The notes: generated by a model from the letters alone, not told the origin. Counted from the stretch's first letter, positions 14,488-22,927 are shown. The stretch: 64,000 bases of DNA from ZYF759 sp046297455 (GCA_046297455.1 JBKBIT010000018.1:1-64000), one strand, 5' to 3'. Translations and numbers: made by a program.

Positions 14488-15576
14488 ATGCTGCCTTTCC
14501 GAATGATTCAGAAGTTTCTCATTGCCCTGCTGGCGATGGGTTGGCTGATCATGCCGTCAGCCGCGCAGGATGACGACCCGCTTGCCGCGCTCGTCGAAGC
14601 CTGGCTGTCCTCGCCGCATAGCGACTATCACTCTCCTTCGTTCACCTATTGGAACGAGGCTGGCGAGGTGCCAGTGGCCTGTGCGGCGTGTCACTCGCAG
14701 ACCGGGTTCATCGATTTCCTGGGTGCCGACGGCTCGACCCCAGGCGAGGTCAACCATCCCGGTGTCATAAACGCTCCGATCGGATGCGCCTCCTGCCACA
14801 CCAGTGCAGCCCATGCGCTCGACGCAGTGACCTTCCCGTCCGGTGTACAGGTCGCCAGCCTCGGCGATTCGGCGACTTGCAGCGTCTGCCATGCCGGCCG
14901 CCAGTCCGGCGACGCGGTGACCGCCGCCACCAGTGCCATCGGCGAGGACGACGTCTCGGAAGACCTGACCTTCATCAACATCCACTATGGCGTGGCGGCG
15001 TCCGTCATGCACGGCTCGGAGGTGCGTGGTGGCTATCACTATGCAGGGCGTTCCTATGCGGGGCGCTTCATGCACGTGCCGAGTGCAAACACCTGCACCG
15101 ACTGCCACGATGCGCACACGACGCGCGTCGAGACTGATTCCTGCATGGCCTGTCATCGCGGGGTCGAAGATGTCCGCGCTATCCGCACGCGCCATGGCGA
15201 TTTCGACGGCGACGGCGACACATCGCGCGGCATCCATGCCGAGATCGTCGGCCTGCACGGTCAGCTCTACGAAGCGATCCGCACTTATGCGGCGGACGTG
15301 TCAGGCACCCCGATCGTCTATGCCGGAAACTTCCCCTATTTCTTCATCGACGTGGATGGCGATGGCGAGATCTCGGCGGAAGACGCGGTGATGCCCAACC
15401 GCTACCGCAGCTGGACGCCGCGCCTGCTCAAGGCCGCCTATAATTACCAGGTCGCTGCCAAGGACAAGGGTGGCTACGTGCACAACCCGGCCTATATGCT
15501 GCAGCTTCTCCACGACAGCCTGGAAAGCCTGTCTGTCCAGATCGAGATCGACATGAGCGCGCTGAGCCGGCCCTAG
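14488..15576 (+). CDS. Periplasmic pentaheme cytochrome c with EF-hand
   Basis: This 362-aa exported protein has a signal peptide (residues 1-26, cleavage after PSAAQ region). Five CXXCH heme sites follow: CAACH (65-69), CASCH (100-104), CSVCH (131-135), CTDCH (203-207) and CMACH (219-223). Extra His residues (YHSP, VNHP, MHGSE, YHYAG, MHVP) could be distal ligands. After the heme region comes a canonical EF-hand loop, DVDGDGEISAED (288-299), and a weaker one at 238-249. The start ATG 14488 follows GAGGGAGAAG. It is divergent from the flavoprotein and just beyond the SQR genes, so it may accept electrons from sulfide oxidation. I cannot name the family. Confidence 0.85.
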   Translation: MLPFRMIQKFLIALLAMGWLIMPSAAQDDDPLAALVEAWLSSPHSDYHSPSFTYWNEAGEVPVACAACHSQTGFIDFLGADGSTPGEVNHPGVINAPIGCASCHTSAAHALDAVTFPSGVQVASLGDSATCSVCHAGRQSGDAVTAATSAIGEDDVSEDLTFINIHYGVAASVMHGSEVRGGYHYAGRSYAGRFMHVPSANTCTDCHDAHTTRVETDSCMACHRGVEDVRAIRTRHGDFDGDGDTSRGIHAEIVGLHGQLYEAIRTYAADVSGTPIVYAGNFPYFFIDVDGDGEISAEDAVMPNRYRSWTPRLLKAAYNYQVAAKDKGGYVHNPAYMLQLLHDSLESLSVQIEIDMSALSRP

Positions 15577-15600
15577 GCTCCAGCCGCGGTATCGAAATGG

Positions 15601-15633
15601 CGGACAGCCCGGTCGGATGGACCGGGCTGTCCG
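15601..15633. terminator. 14-bp perfect bidirectional terminator hairpin
   Basis: CGGACAGCCCGGTC (15601-15614) is perfectly complementary to 15620-15633 around a GGATG loop. It lies between the convergent cytochrome and pobA genes and can serve both, though the T-tracts on either side are poor. Confidence 0.65.
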
Positions 15634-15647
15634 GTTATCGAATCCAC

Positions 15648-16823
15648 CTAGAAAGGCAGGCCGACATAGTTTTCGGCCAGCGAACCCTGCGCCTTCTCCG
15701 ACGAGAACAGATAGGCCATGTCAGTATCCTGCAGCTTGCAGTCATACTCCGCGCTGTCGGGGAACGTGTGCAACAGCATGGTCATCCACCAACTGAAGCG
15801 CTGGGCCTTCCACACCCGCGCCAGTGCCTTTTGCGAATACTGGTCGAGCCCGGTTTCGTCGCCCTTCTCATAGTGGTCGACCATGGCGTGATAGAGATAG
15901 TAGATGTCCGAGGCTGCGCTGTTCAGGCCGCGCGCGCCCGTGGGCGGCACGATATGGGCTGCGTCGCCGGCCAGGAACAGATTGCCCCAGCGCATCGGCT
16001 CGGCCACGAAGCTGCGCAACGGTGCGATCGACTTCTCGATCGACGGGCCTATCTCCAGCCGCGCTGCCACCTCGTCGGGCAGGCGCCGCTTCAACTCGTC
16101 CCAGAAGGCCTCGTCAGACCAGTCCTCTACCGTGTCGGTCAGCGGCACCTGGATATAGTAGCGGCTCAACACCTGGCTGCGCAGCGAGCACAGCGCGAAG
16201 CCGCGCTCGTGGCGGGCATAGATCAGTTCAGGGCTGACCGGCTTGGTGCGGCTCAGAACGCCGAGCCAGCCGAAGGGATAGAGCTTCTCGTATTCCCTCA
16301 ACACATCCTTGGGGATCGACTTGCGGCTGACGCCGTGGAAGCCGTCGGCGCCGATCACGTAGTCGCAGTCGATGCGCACAATGTCGTCTCCGGCGCGGTA
16401 GGTGACCCAGGGCGGTGTCGCCACGTTGAGGTCATGCAGGACGACGTCCTCGACATTGTGGATGACAATGCCGCCCATCCTGTCGCGGGCCTCATAGAGA
16501 TCGCGTGTCAGTTCGGTCTGGCCGTAGACGACCACCGACGAGCCGTCAGAATGCTTGTGCAGATCGACGCGCCGCAACTGGCCATTGTCGGCGATCTCGA
16601 AGCCATGATGGATCTCGCCCTCGCGATCCATCCGCTCGCCGCATTGCGCCTCGCGCATCAGCTCGGCGAAACCTTCTTCCAGCACTCCGGCGCGGATGCG
16701 CCCGAGAACATATTCGCGGCTGTGCTTTTCGAGAACGACGGTGTCGATCCCCTTGAGATGTAAGAGCTGACTCAGCATCAGCCCCGAGGGACCACCGCCG
16801 ATGATGCAGACCTGGGTTTTCAT
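15648..16823 (-). CDS. pobA: 4-hydroxybenzoate 3-monooxygenase
   Basis: This 391-aa flavoprotein converts 4-hydroxybenzoate, with NADPH and O2, to protocatechuate. It has the FAD motif IIGGGPSGLMLS, the DG motif GADGFHGVSRKS and the second FAD motif LFLAGDAAHIVPPTGARGLN, all in the order and at the length of PobA. ATG 16823 follows GGAGGAGT; an ATG 21 nt earlier lacks a site. It is the last gene on the minus strand of the protocatechuate 4,5-cleavage cluster, 62 bp after ligB, so ring hydroxylation and ring opening are encoded together. Confidence 0.93.
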   Translation of the reverse strand: MKTQVCIIGGGPSGLMLSQLLHLKGIDTVVLEKHSREYVLGRIRAGVLEEGFAELMREAQCGERMDREGEIHHGFEIADNGQLRRVDLHKHSDGSSVVVYGQTELTRDLYEARDRMGGIVIHNVEDVVLHDLNVATPPWVTYRAGDDIVRIDCDYVIGADGFHGVSRKSIPKDVLREYEKLYPFGWLGVLSRTKPVSPELIYARHERGFALCSLRSQVLSRYYIQVPLTDTVEDWSDEAFWDELKRRLPDEVAARLEIGPSIEKSIAPLRSFVAEPMRWGNLFLAGDAAHIVPPTGARGLNSAASDIYYLYHAMVDHYEKGDETGLDQYSQKALARVWKAQRFSWWMTMLLHTFPDSAEYDCKLQDTDMAYLFSSEKAQGSLAENYVGLPF

Positions 16824-16885
16824 GGACACTCCTCCAAATTCCATGGGCAGGCACCGACAACGGTCCCTGCCCTCGCCTTAGCGTG

Positions 16886-17734
16886 TCAGGCCGCGCACTC
16901 CAGAAGCAGCGTGCCAGCAGCGGTATTCGAGATCGGGATGTGATAGTTGCGGGTGATCTCGGTGACCTCGTCGCCCAGCGCGCCGCGCATCATCATCCAC
17001 ATCAGGAACTCAGTACCTTGAGCGCCGGCATTCTTGACCAGCTCCAGCCGCGAGACCTTGGTCAGTTCGTCCGGGTCATGGACGATGTTTTCCAGGCAGT
17101 ACTGGTCGAACTCCTTGTTGATGAAACCAGCACGCTGGCCGTCGAGCTGGTGCGACAGGCCGCCGGTCCCCATCACCACGATCTTGGCATCCTCGGGGAA
17201 ACTCAACAGCGCCTTGCGCAGCGAGCGGCCGAAGGCCAAAGCACGCTTCAGGGTCGGGATCGGGTGCTGCACCGTGTTGGCGCTGATCGGCACCGCGCGC
17301 GGCATGTCCTTGTTGTTTGGCGCGCCCGGCCACATCAGCTGCATCGGCACCACGAAGCCGTGGTCCACCGGCAGTTCCTGGCACGAGGTGATGTCGAACT
17401 CGTCGGCGACCATCGATTCGATGATGTGCCAACTCAGTTCCGGCGCGCCGGGGAACGGATCGAGCGACGGCAGGCCCCAGCCCTCGTCCTCGTTGCGGTA
17501 TTCATGCGCCGCGCCGATAGCGAAGGTCGGCATGCGGTCGAGGAAGAAGCCAAGCCCGTGATCGTTGTAGATGTTGATCACGTAGTCGGGCTTGTTGGCC
17601 GCGACCCATTCGCGGACCTTGTGATAGCCGTCGAAGAACGATTTCCAGTAGGGGTCCTCGTAAAGTCCCTTCTGGATCGCGTTGCCGACTGCGGGGATGT
17701 GCGAGCTCGTGATGCCGCCGAGAATGCGTGCCAT
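16886..17734 (-). CDS. ligB: Protocatechuate 4,5-dioxygenase, beta (catalytic) subunit
   Basis: This 282-aa class III extradiol dioxygenase subunit opens protocatechuate between C4 and C5 to give 4-carboxy-2-hydroxymuconate-6-semialdehyde. The Fe(II) ligands His12 (SSHIPA) and His59 (YNDHGL) are in place. The conserved LPVDHGFVVPMQLMWP and MGTGGLSHQLDGQR blocks contain the catalytic His residues. Length and motifs agree with LigB of Sphingobium. It follows ligA by 11 bp and forms the (LigAB)2 enzyme with it. Confidence 0.95.
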   Translation of the reverse strand: MARILGGITSSHIPAVGNAIQKGLYEDPYWKSFFDGYHKVREWVAANKPDYVINIYNDHGLGFFLDRMPTFAIGAAHEYRNEDEGWGLPSLDPFPGAPELSWHIIESMVADEFDITSCQELPVDHGFVVPMQLMWPGAPNNKDMPRAVPISANTVQHPIPTLKRALAFGRSLRKALLSFPEDAKIVVMGTGGLSHQLDGQRAGFINKEFDQYCLENIVHDPDELTKVSRLELVKNAGAQGTEFLMWMMMRGALGDEVTEITRNYHIPISNTAAGTLLLECAA

Positions 17735-17745
17735 GATCCGTCCTC

Positions 17746-18105
17746 CTATGCCTGGCTGGCGAGGAATTCCTTGAATTCCTCAGTTGTGCGACCGGTCTGC
17801 AGCCCGCCCACGTCCTGCACCGACAGCTTGAAGATGCCGGCCAGCTTGGCGAGGTAGTAGATGTTGCCACCTGCCGCGATCATTCCCAGGACATCGCGGT
17901 TTCGCACGGCGTTCTTCTGCTCGTCGTTGAGGCCGTAGCGCGCCATGTAGGCTTCCTCGTCGGCCGTGAAGGCCTCTCGATTGGCCTTGTCATTGAACGA
18001 GAAACACATCTTGTTCAGCGCATAGCCCTTCATGGCCATCTTGCCGTCGAAGACGGTGGTGCCGGGTATGTCGATGTGGTGGTCAAATCCGGGCATGTCG
18101 GTCAT
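17746..18105 (-). CDS. ligA: Protocatechuate 4,5-dioxygenase, alpha subunit
   Basis: This 119-aa small subunit closes over the LigB active site. The helical LigA signature is clear: ALNKMCFSFN, then AYMARYGLNDEQKNAVRNRD and the stretch MIAAGGNIYYLAKLAGI, with TGRTTEEF near the end. The gene lies between ligI (18 bp) and ligB (11 bp), so the three are one operon. The start ATG 18105 follows GGAGGAGGG. Confidence 0.95.
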   Translation of the reverse strand: MTDMPGFDHHIDIPGTTVFDGKMAMKGYALNKMCFSFNDKANREAFTADEEAYMARYGLNDEQKNAVRNRDVLGMIAAGGNIYYLAKLAGIFKLSVQDVGGLQTGRTTEEFKEFLASQA

Positions 18106-18123
18106 GCTGGTGCCCTCCTCCTG

Positions 18124-19017
18124 TCATTGCGCCCAGTAGAGGCGCATGGGGTTGTCCACCAAGAGTTGGCGCTGCTCGGTGGCGGTTTTCGCTATTTGCG
18201 GAATGAAATCGACCAGAGCCCCGTCATCGGGCATGTGCGATTTGAGGTTGGGATGCGGCCAGTCGGTGCCCCACAACACGCGGTCGGGAAACCGCTCCAT
18301 GATGGAGTTCGCGAAGGGCACGACGTCCGCGTAAGGCGGGCCGGCGAGGCTCAGCCGCTCGGGACAGGTGAGCTTGGTCCAGATGTTCCCGTTATCGGCC
18401 ATCAGATCGACGAAACGCTGGAAATCGGGATGGTCGACACCCTTGGCCACGTCGGGCCGGCCCATGTGGTCGACGACGACGATGCCCGGCAGAAGCCGCA
18501 GGAACGGCGTCAGTTCCTCCAGATCCTGCGCCTCGAAATAGACCACGATCGACCAGCCGAATTCCTGGATCTTCCCGGCGATGCCGATGAAGACCTCCTG
18601 CGGGGTGGCATCGACCAGCCGCCTGACGAAGTTGAAGCGCACGCCGCGCACCCCCGCCTCGTGCATGGCGCGCAATTCCTCGCGCGAGACATCCTGGCGC
18701 ACGCTCGCCACGCCGCGCGCCAGATCGCCGGCGGCCCGGCAGGCATCGACCATGGCGCGGTTGTCCTTGCCGTGGCAGGTCGCCTGCACGATCACGTTGC
18801 GGGAAAAGCCGAGGAAATCGCGCAGCCTGAAAAGCTCGTCCTTGCCGGCGTCGCAGGGGGTGTATTTGCGCTCCGGCGCATAGGGAAACTGCGCGCCCGG
18901 CCCGAACACATGGCAATGCGCATCGACCGCGCCGGCGGGCAGAACGAAGTCGGGCTTCTTCGGGCTGGGGTGATAGACCAGCCAGCCTTCATCCATCGGC
19001 TGCAAACGTTCCTGCAT
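18124..19017 (-). CDS. ligI: 2-pyrone-4,6-dicarboxylate lactonase
   Basis: This 297-aa amidohydrolase-superfamily enzyme hydrolyses 2-pyrone-4,6-dicarboxylate to 4-oxalomesaconate. Metal-site and family motifs are VDAHCHVFGP near the N terminus, VVDHMGRPDVAKG in the middle and VLWGTDWPHPN towards the end. The start ATG 19017 follows GGAGGAA; the frame continues upstream into the promoter region without a better site. It is the first gene of the minus-strand lig operon, divergent from a LysR regulator. The next enzymes of the pathway (hydratase and aldolase) are not in this window. Confidence 0.92.
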   Translation of the reverse strand: MQERLQPMDEGWLVYHPSPKKPDFVLPAGAVDAHCHVFGPGAQFPYAPERKYTPCDAGKDELFRLRDFLGFSRNVIVQATCHGKDNRAMVDACRAAGDLARGVASVRQDVSREELRAMHEAGVRGVRFNFVRRLVDATPQEVFIGIAGKIQEFGWSIVVYFEAQDLEELTPFLRLLPGIVVVDHMGRPDVAKGVDHPDFQRFVDLMADNGNIWTKLTCPERLSLAGPPYADVVPFANSIMERFPDRVLWGTDWPHPNLKSHMPDDGALVDFIPQIAKTATEQRQLLVDNPMRLYWAQ

Positions 19018-19157
19018 GGGTTCCTCCCGCGGCGGGGGCCGTGTTCGCTCCAGGCGATCGGCCAGCCCCGTTCCTCGCGTCAAAGCCTGCGCCCTTGCGG
19101 CCGGTTTGCCTATTTCGTTCTGAGATCGTAGAATAAGTTCTTTCTATTCCGGCCCTC

Positions 19158-20387
19158 ATGCTCCACTCCTTCCCGAACCTCCGGCACATGCGCGTCTTTC
19201 TCGAAACGGCGCGCAGCGGCTCGATTTCGGTGGCCGCCGAGCGGTGCCTGCTGTCGCAGCCGGCGGCGACGCAGGCCCTGCGCAGGCTCGAGACGGAACT
19301 GGGCACGCCGCTCCTGGTGCGCCGGTCGCGCCGCTTCGTGACCACGGCCTGCGGGGAGCTTTTTTCGCGCCGGGCCGAAAGCGCGCTGGATCATCTTCAG
19401 GCAGGCTCCAGGGCCGCGCTGCGCGGCGCCAACGGGCGGCGTCCCTTCGACCGGCTGGTCACGGCGGCACAGCTGCGCACGCTGATCGCGGTCGCCAATA
19501 CGGGCAGCTTCACGCTGGCCGCGCGCGAGCTGGAGCTGTCGCAGCCCACGGTGCACCGTGCCGCCCGCGACCTGGAGGCGATCGCCGGCGTTCCCTTCTT
19601 CCAGGTGACGGTCGCAGGCGTGGAACTGACCTCGGCCGCGCAAGCCTTCACGCTGGGGGCCAAGCTCGCACGGACCGAGATCCGCCAGGGATTCGAGGAG
19701 ATCGCCAAGGAACTGGGCGAGGATCGCGGCACGTTCAATCTGGGATCGCTGCCGCTGGCGCGCACCTCCATCGTGCCGCGTGCTACCCATGCGATGATCG
19801 CCGCGACCGTCGGGGTTCAGATACGGGTCGTCGACGGACGCTACGCGCAGATGCTGCGCAGCCTGCGCGAAGGCGACCTGGATTGCCTGATCGGCGCGCT
19901 GCGCTTTCCCTGCCCGGCCGACGACGTGACGCAGGAGCCGCTTTTCGACGACGAACTGGCAATCGTCGCCCATCCGCAGCATCCGCTGGCCGGCCGGAAG
20001 GGCGTCACGCTGGAGGACACGCTGGTCTATCCCTGGGTGGCGCCGCCGAAGGATACGCCCGCCGGCACCTATCTGTTCGAGACGCTGCGCATCCACGAGC
20101 GTCCCCGGACGCCGGTGCGGGTGGTGTCTTCCTCGCTGGTGATGCTGCGCGGCATACTGGCGGAGGGCGACTATGTCTCCATCATCTCGCGCCACCAGAT
20201 CAGCGTCGAAGAACGCGACGGGCATATCGTGCCGCTCGATATCGCCCTGAAAGGCAACAGCCGGGCGATCGGCCTGACCTACCGCACCAGCTGGCGGCCG
20301 ACCGCCACGCAAGCACAGTTTCTGGGCCTTCTCCGCTCGATCGCGGCCGAACAGGAACGCGCCGCCGCGAACGGGATGGCGGAATAG
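19158..20387 (+). CDS. LysR-family regulator with two HTH domains (lig operon)
   Basis: This 409-aa protein is about 100 residues longer than an ordinary LysR regulator because it contains two HTH_1 domains in tandem. One spans residues 7-65 (MRVFLETARSGSISVAAERC, SQPAATQALRRLE). The other spans residues 102-160 (LRTLIAVANTGSFTLAAREL, SQPTVHRAARDLE). The periplasmic-binding-like effector domain follows from about 185. The gene is divergent from ligI-ligA-ligB-pobA and precedes ligC, so it probably controls both sides in response to a protocatechuate intermediate. The ribosome site of ATG 19158 is weak. Both HTHs look intact. Confidence 0.88.
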   Translation: MLHSFPNLRHMRVFLETARSGSISVAAERCLLSQPAATQALRRLETELGTPLLVRRSRRFVTTACGELFSRRAESALDHLQAGSRAALRGANGRRPFDRLVTAAQLRTLIAVANTGSFTLAARELELSQPTVHRAARDLEAIAGVPFFQVTVAGVELTSAAQAFTLGAKLARTEIRQGFEEIAKELGEDRGTFNLGSLPLARTSIVPRATHAMIAATVGVQIRVVDGRYAQMLRSLREGDLDCLIGALRFPCPADDVTQEPLFDDELAIVAHPQHPLAGRKGVTLEDTLVYPWVAPPKDTPAGTYLFETLRIHERPRTPVRVVSSSLVMLRGILAEGDYVSIISRHQISVEERDGHIVPLDIALKGNSRAIGLTYRTSWRPTATQAQFLGLLRSIAAEQERAAANGMAE

Positions 20388-20535
20388 GTTTTTTCAATAT
20401 CGCCAAAAGCGAATGAATTGGCCGGCGACCGGTCCAGCCTGTAGCTGACGGAAGCATGGACCCGATGGCGGACTGCGCCTCGGCTTTGGGGCAATCGGGT
20501 CCAGTCGGCAGTTTCACGGACGAGGGAGGAAGACG

Positions 20536-21480
20536 ATGCGGATTTGTGTGGCCGGAGCCTATGGCGCCTTCGGGATCAAGCATCTCGACGCGCTGGCCGC
20601 CATCGACGAGGTGACGGTGACGTCCGTGATGGGACCAACGCGCGCCAAGATCGACGCGCTGGCCGCCGAACGCGGCATCGGCCACGCCGCCACCGACCTT
20701 GACGAATGCCTTGCACGCGACGATGTCGACGCGGTGATCCTCGCCACGCCCACCCAGATGCATGCCGAGCAGGCGATCGCCTGCATGCGCGCCGGCAAGC
20801 CGGTGCTGATCGAGATCCCGATGGCCGACAGCCTGGCCGACAGCGAGGCCGTGTGCGAGGTGCAGAAGGAGACCGGCGTCCTGGCGATGGCCGGGCAGGT
20901 GCGCCGCTTCAATCCCTCGCACCAGTGGATCCACAACAAGGTCAAGGCGGGCGAGCTGAAGATCCAGCAGATGGACGTTCAGACCTATTTCTTCCGGCGC
21001 TCCAACATGAACGCCAAGGGCGAGCCGCGCTCGTGGACCGACCATCTGTTGTGGCACCATGCCTGCCACACGGTCGACCTGTTCCAGTACCAGACCGGCG
21101 AGGTGGCCAGCCAGGCTTTCGGGCTGGAAGGCCCGCACCATCCCGAACTCGGCATCGCCATGGACATGTCGATCGGCATGAAGACGCCATCGGGCGCGAT
21201 CTGCACGCTGTCGCTCAGCTTCAACAATGAAGGGCCGTTCGGCACGTTCTTCCGCTATATCTGCGACAACGGCACCTATCTCGCGCGTTATGACGATCTG
21301 TTCGACGGCCATGACAAGCCCATCGACCTGACGGGCGTCGCCGTGTCGAACAACGGCATCGAGCTGATCGACCGCGAATTCATCGCCGCGATCCGCGAGG
21401 GGCGCGAGCCCAACGGTTCGGTGCACGAGGTGCTGGACGCGATGCGGACGCTGGACCGGATCGAACGCTCGTTCGGCTGA
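20536..21480 (+). CDS. ligC: 4-carboxy-2-hydroxymuconate-6-semialdehyde dehydrogenase
   Basis: This 314-aa Gfo/Idh/MocA-family enzyme has an N-terminal NAD(P) Rossmann fold (VAGAYGAFGIKH), then EIPMADSLADSE and a C-terminal substrate domain with QVRRFNPSH and LLWHHACHTVDLF. In the 4,5-cleavage pathway it oxidises the hemiacetal of the LigAB product to 2-pyrone-4,6-dicarboxylate, the substrate of LigI. The start ATG 20536 follows GAGGGAGGAAG. It is 148 bp after the LysR gene on the same strand. Its protein motifs match LigC better than sugar dehydrogenases of the superfamily. Confidence 0.9.
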   Translation: MRICVAGAYGAFGIKHLDALAAIDEVTVTSVMGPTRAKIDALAAERGIGHAATDLDECLARDDVDAVILATPTQMHAEQAIACMRAGKPVLIEIPMADSLADSEAVCEVQKETGVLAMAGQVRRFNPSHQWIHNKVKAGELKIQQMDVQTYFFRRSNMNAKGEPRSWTDHLLWHHACHTVDLFQYQTGEVASQAFGLEGPHHPELGIAMDMSIGMKTPSGAICTLSLSFNNEGPFGTFFRYICDNGTYLARYDDLFDGHDKPIDLTGVAVSNNGIELIDREFIAAIREGREPNGSVHEVLDAMRTLDRIERSFG

Positions 21481-21729
21481 GTTTTGCGGGGGCCAGGGCG
21501 GGGGCTGGTCGATCCGGCCCCGCCTAGAAGGTGCGACCGGCGGCGAGCGCCTCACCTACCAGCGGATCCCTGGCGCGTCTGACTAGAAGGCGCGACGCTT
21601 CATCCGCTGTCGAGAGAAACTCAGGAGATAGCCTCCTCACTTGGCAGGCTTTCCCCTTCCTGATTCTTGTTTAGGCCCTGGTGGGTTGAGAGAGTCCGGT
21701 CTACGCTTCATCGTAGCGTCTTTTGTCCG

Positions 21730-22281
21730 CTATCCGACGTGGATCGCACCACCGCCGAGCGTGGTTCCGGCGGAGTGAATCGTCAGTAGCTTCGCCTTCT
21801 CTGCCGAGACATCGCTATTGTGGACGCTGGCTCGGTCCCATTCGTCCGCAGCATCAAACATGGCCAAACTGAATTCGTCTGCCTTTAATTGCAAAAACCC
21901 TCCACGCTCCACACCATTTATCCTTATATTCTCGCACAAAATCAGGTGAGAACCCGTATATCGGTCAAAAAACTCGAATCGAGACAGTGATCTCACCTTT
22001 TTGGGGTCAATGTCAGCCCGCCCGGAATGAATTAGGCTACACCTGATTTGATAGCAGTCCTCTGCTGTTACAAATACCTTTGGTGCACCCCCGCCCGGGT
22101 TGGATGTAAATTTTGGTTCTACCCAATTTCTACACCACCTTTCATACCGCTCTTTTGATTTCCCTGGGCCAGGATCCTCTAGTGAGGCACAAATGTCTGG
22201 CATCATCAGCGCAAGGCTTAATCCCGCGTAGAGATTGTCAGATTCGATGCACGCGCGGCCCGCATCAGTAAATCGTTTCAT
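21730..22281 (-). CDS. Putative HEPN-domain protein, A+T-rich insert
   Basis: This 183-aa protein does not belong to a family I can name. The stretch YQIRCSLIHSGRADI (about residues 77-91) fits the R-X4-H motif of HEPN domains (Arg-Cys-Ser-Leu-Ile-His). Those occur in RNases of toxin-antitoxin and abortive-infection systems and in some stress proteins. The N terminus (GLSLALMMPDICASLED) resembles the first helix of similar HEPN proteins. The start ATG 22281 follows GAGGAG. Base use is visibly richer in A and T than in the neighbours, and the gene has 250 bp of non-coding DNA on each side, both suggesting recent acquisition. No partner antitoxin is adjacent. Confidence 0.65.
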   Translation of the reverse strand: MKRFTDAGRACIESDNLYAGLSLALMMPDICASLEDPGPGKSKERYERWCRNWVEPKFTSNPGGGAPKVFVTAEDCYQIRCSLIHSGRADIDPKKVRSLSRFEFFDRYTGSHLILCENIRINGVERGGFLQLKADEFSLAMFDAADEWDRASVHNSDVSAEKAKLLTIHSAGTTLGGGAIHVG

Positions 22282-22534
22282 TTGCTCCTCGGACTAAGAT
22301 CGGGAAGGTTTGCATAGCCATTACAGCATATCGAATCGCTCGCATTCTTCACAACTGCTCTTCAAAATTGAATCGCCCGGCGCGCTTCACCGCGATCTTC
22401 TCAGCGGAAGGTTGAACTCCCTCCCCCCATGACTTGCACGCGCCGCCATTTGCCGGCATCAAAGGTCTTCGCCGTGACGTCCCGCCCCAACGCGGCGCCG
22501 CAAGAAGCCCGTTCCCGACCCCAGAGACTTGCCC

Positions 22535-22927
22535 ATGAAGCGCGCCCTGAATCCTTCCCATCTGCGCCCGCCTTTCGGCCATTACAGCCACGGGCTGATC
22601 GTGCCTTCGGCCGGCGATCTGCTGGTCACCTCCGGGCAGCTGGGCATTCGCGCCGATGAGACGATTCCCGAGGATGTCTCCGAACAGGCGGTGCTGTGCT
22701 TCGAGGCGATCAAGGCCATTCTGGAGGAAGGCGGCATGGGGTTTGGCGACGTGATCCGCATTTGCGGCTTCGTCACCAGGCGGGAGGATTTCGCGCCCTA
22801 CATGGCGGTGCGGGACCGCTATGTCTCGGCCCCGCTGCCGGTTTCCACGCTTCTGATCGTGACCGGCTTCACCCGGCCGGAATTCAAGGTCGAGGTCGAG
22901 GTGACCGCCGTTCGACCGGCGGCCTGA
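22535..22927 (+). CDS. Rid-family (YjgF/YER057c/UK114) protein
   Basis: This 130-aa protein has a single Rid fold: SAGDLLVTSGQLG, then FEAIKAILEEGGMGFGDVIR and FKVEVEVTAV at the end. RidA deaminates reactive enamines and imines using a conserved Arg in a PARS-like motif before the last strands. Here that position reads PLPVSTLLIV, without the Arg, so this is one of the other Rid subfamilies and its deaminase activity is doubtful. The start ATG 22535 is chosen over the TTG at 22529. It is convergent with the flavin operon and may act on products of the amidohydrolase. Confidence 0.85.
   Translation: MKRALNPSHLRPPFGHYSHGLIVPSAGDLLVTSGQLGIRADETIPEDVSEQAVLCFEAIKAILEEGGMGFGDVIRICGFVTRREDFAPYMAVRDRYVSAPLPVSTLLIVTGFTRPEFKVEVEVTAVRPAA

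Noticed and set aside
22349..22591. 80-codon frame on the minus strand before the Rid gene
   Set aside because: It overlaps the Rid start, has no ribosome site and shows no similarity to anything I know.
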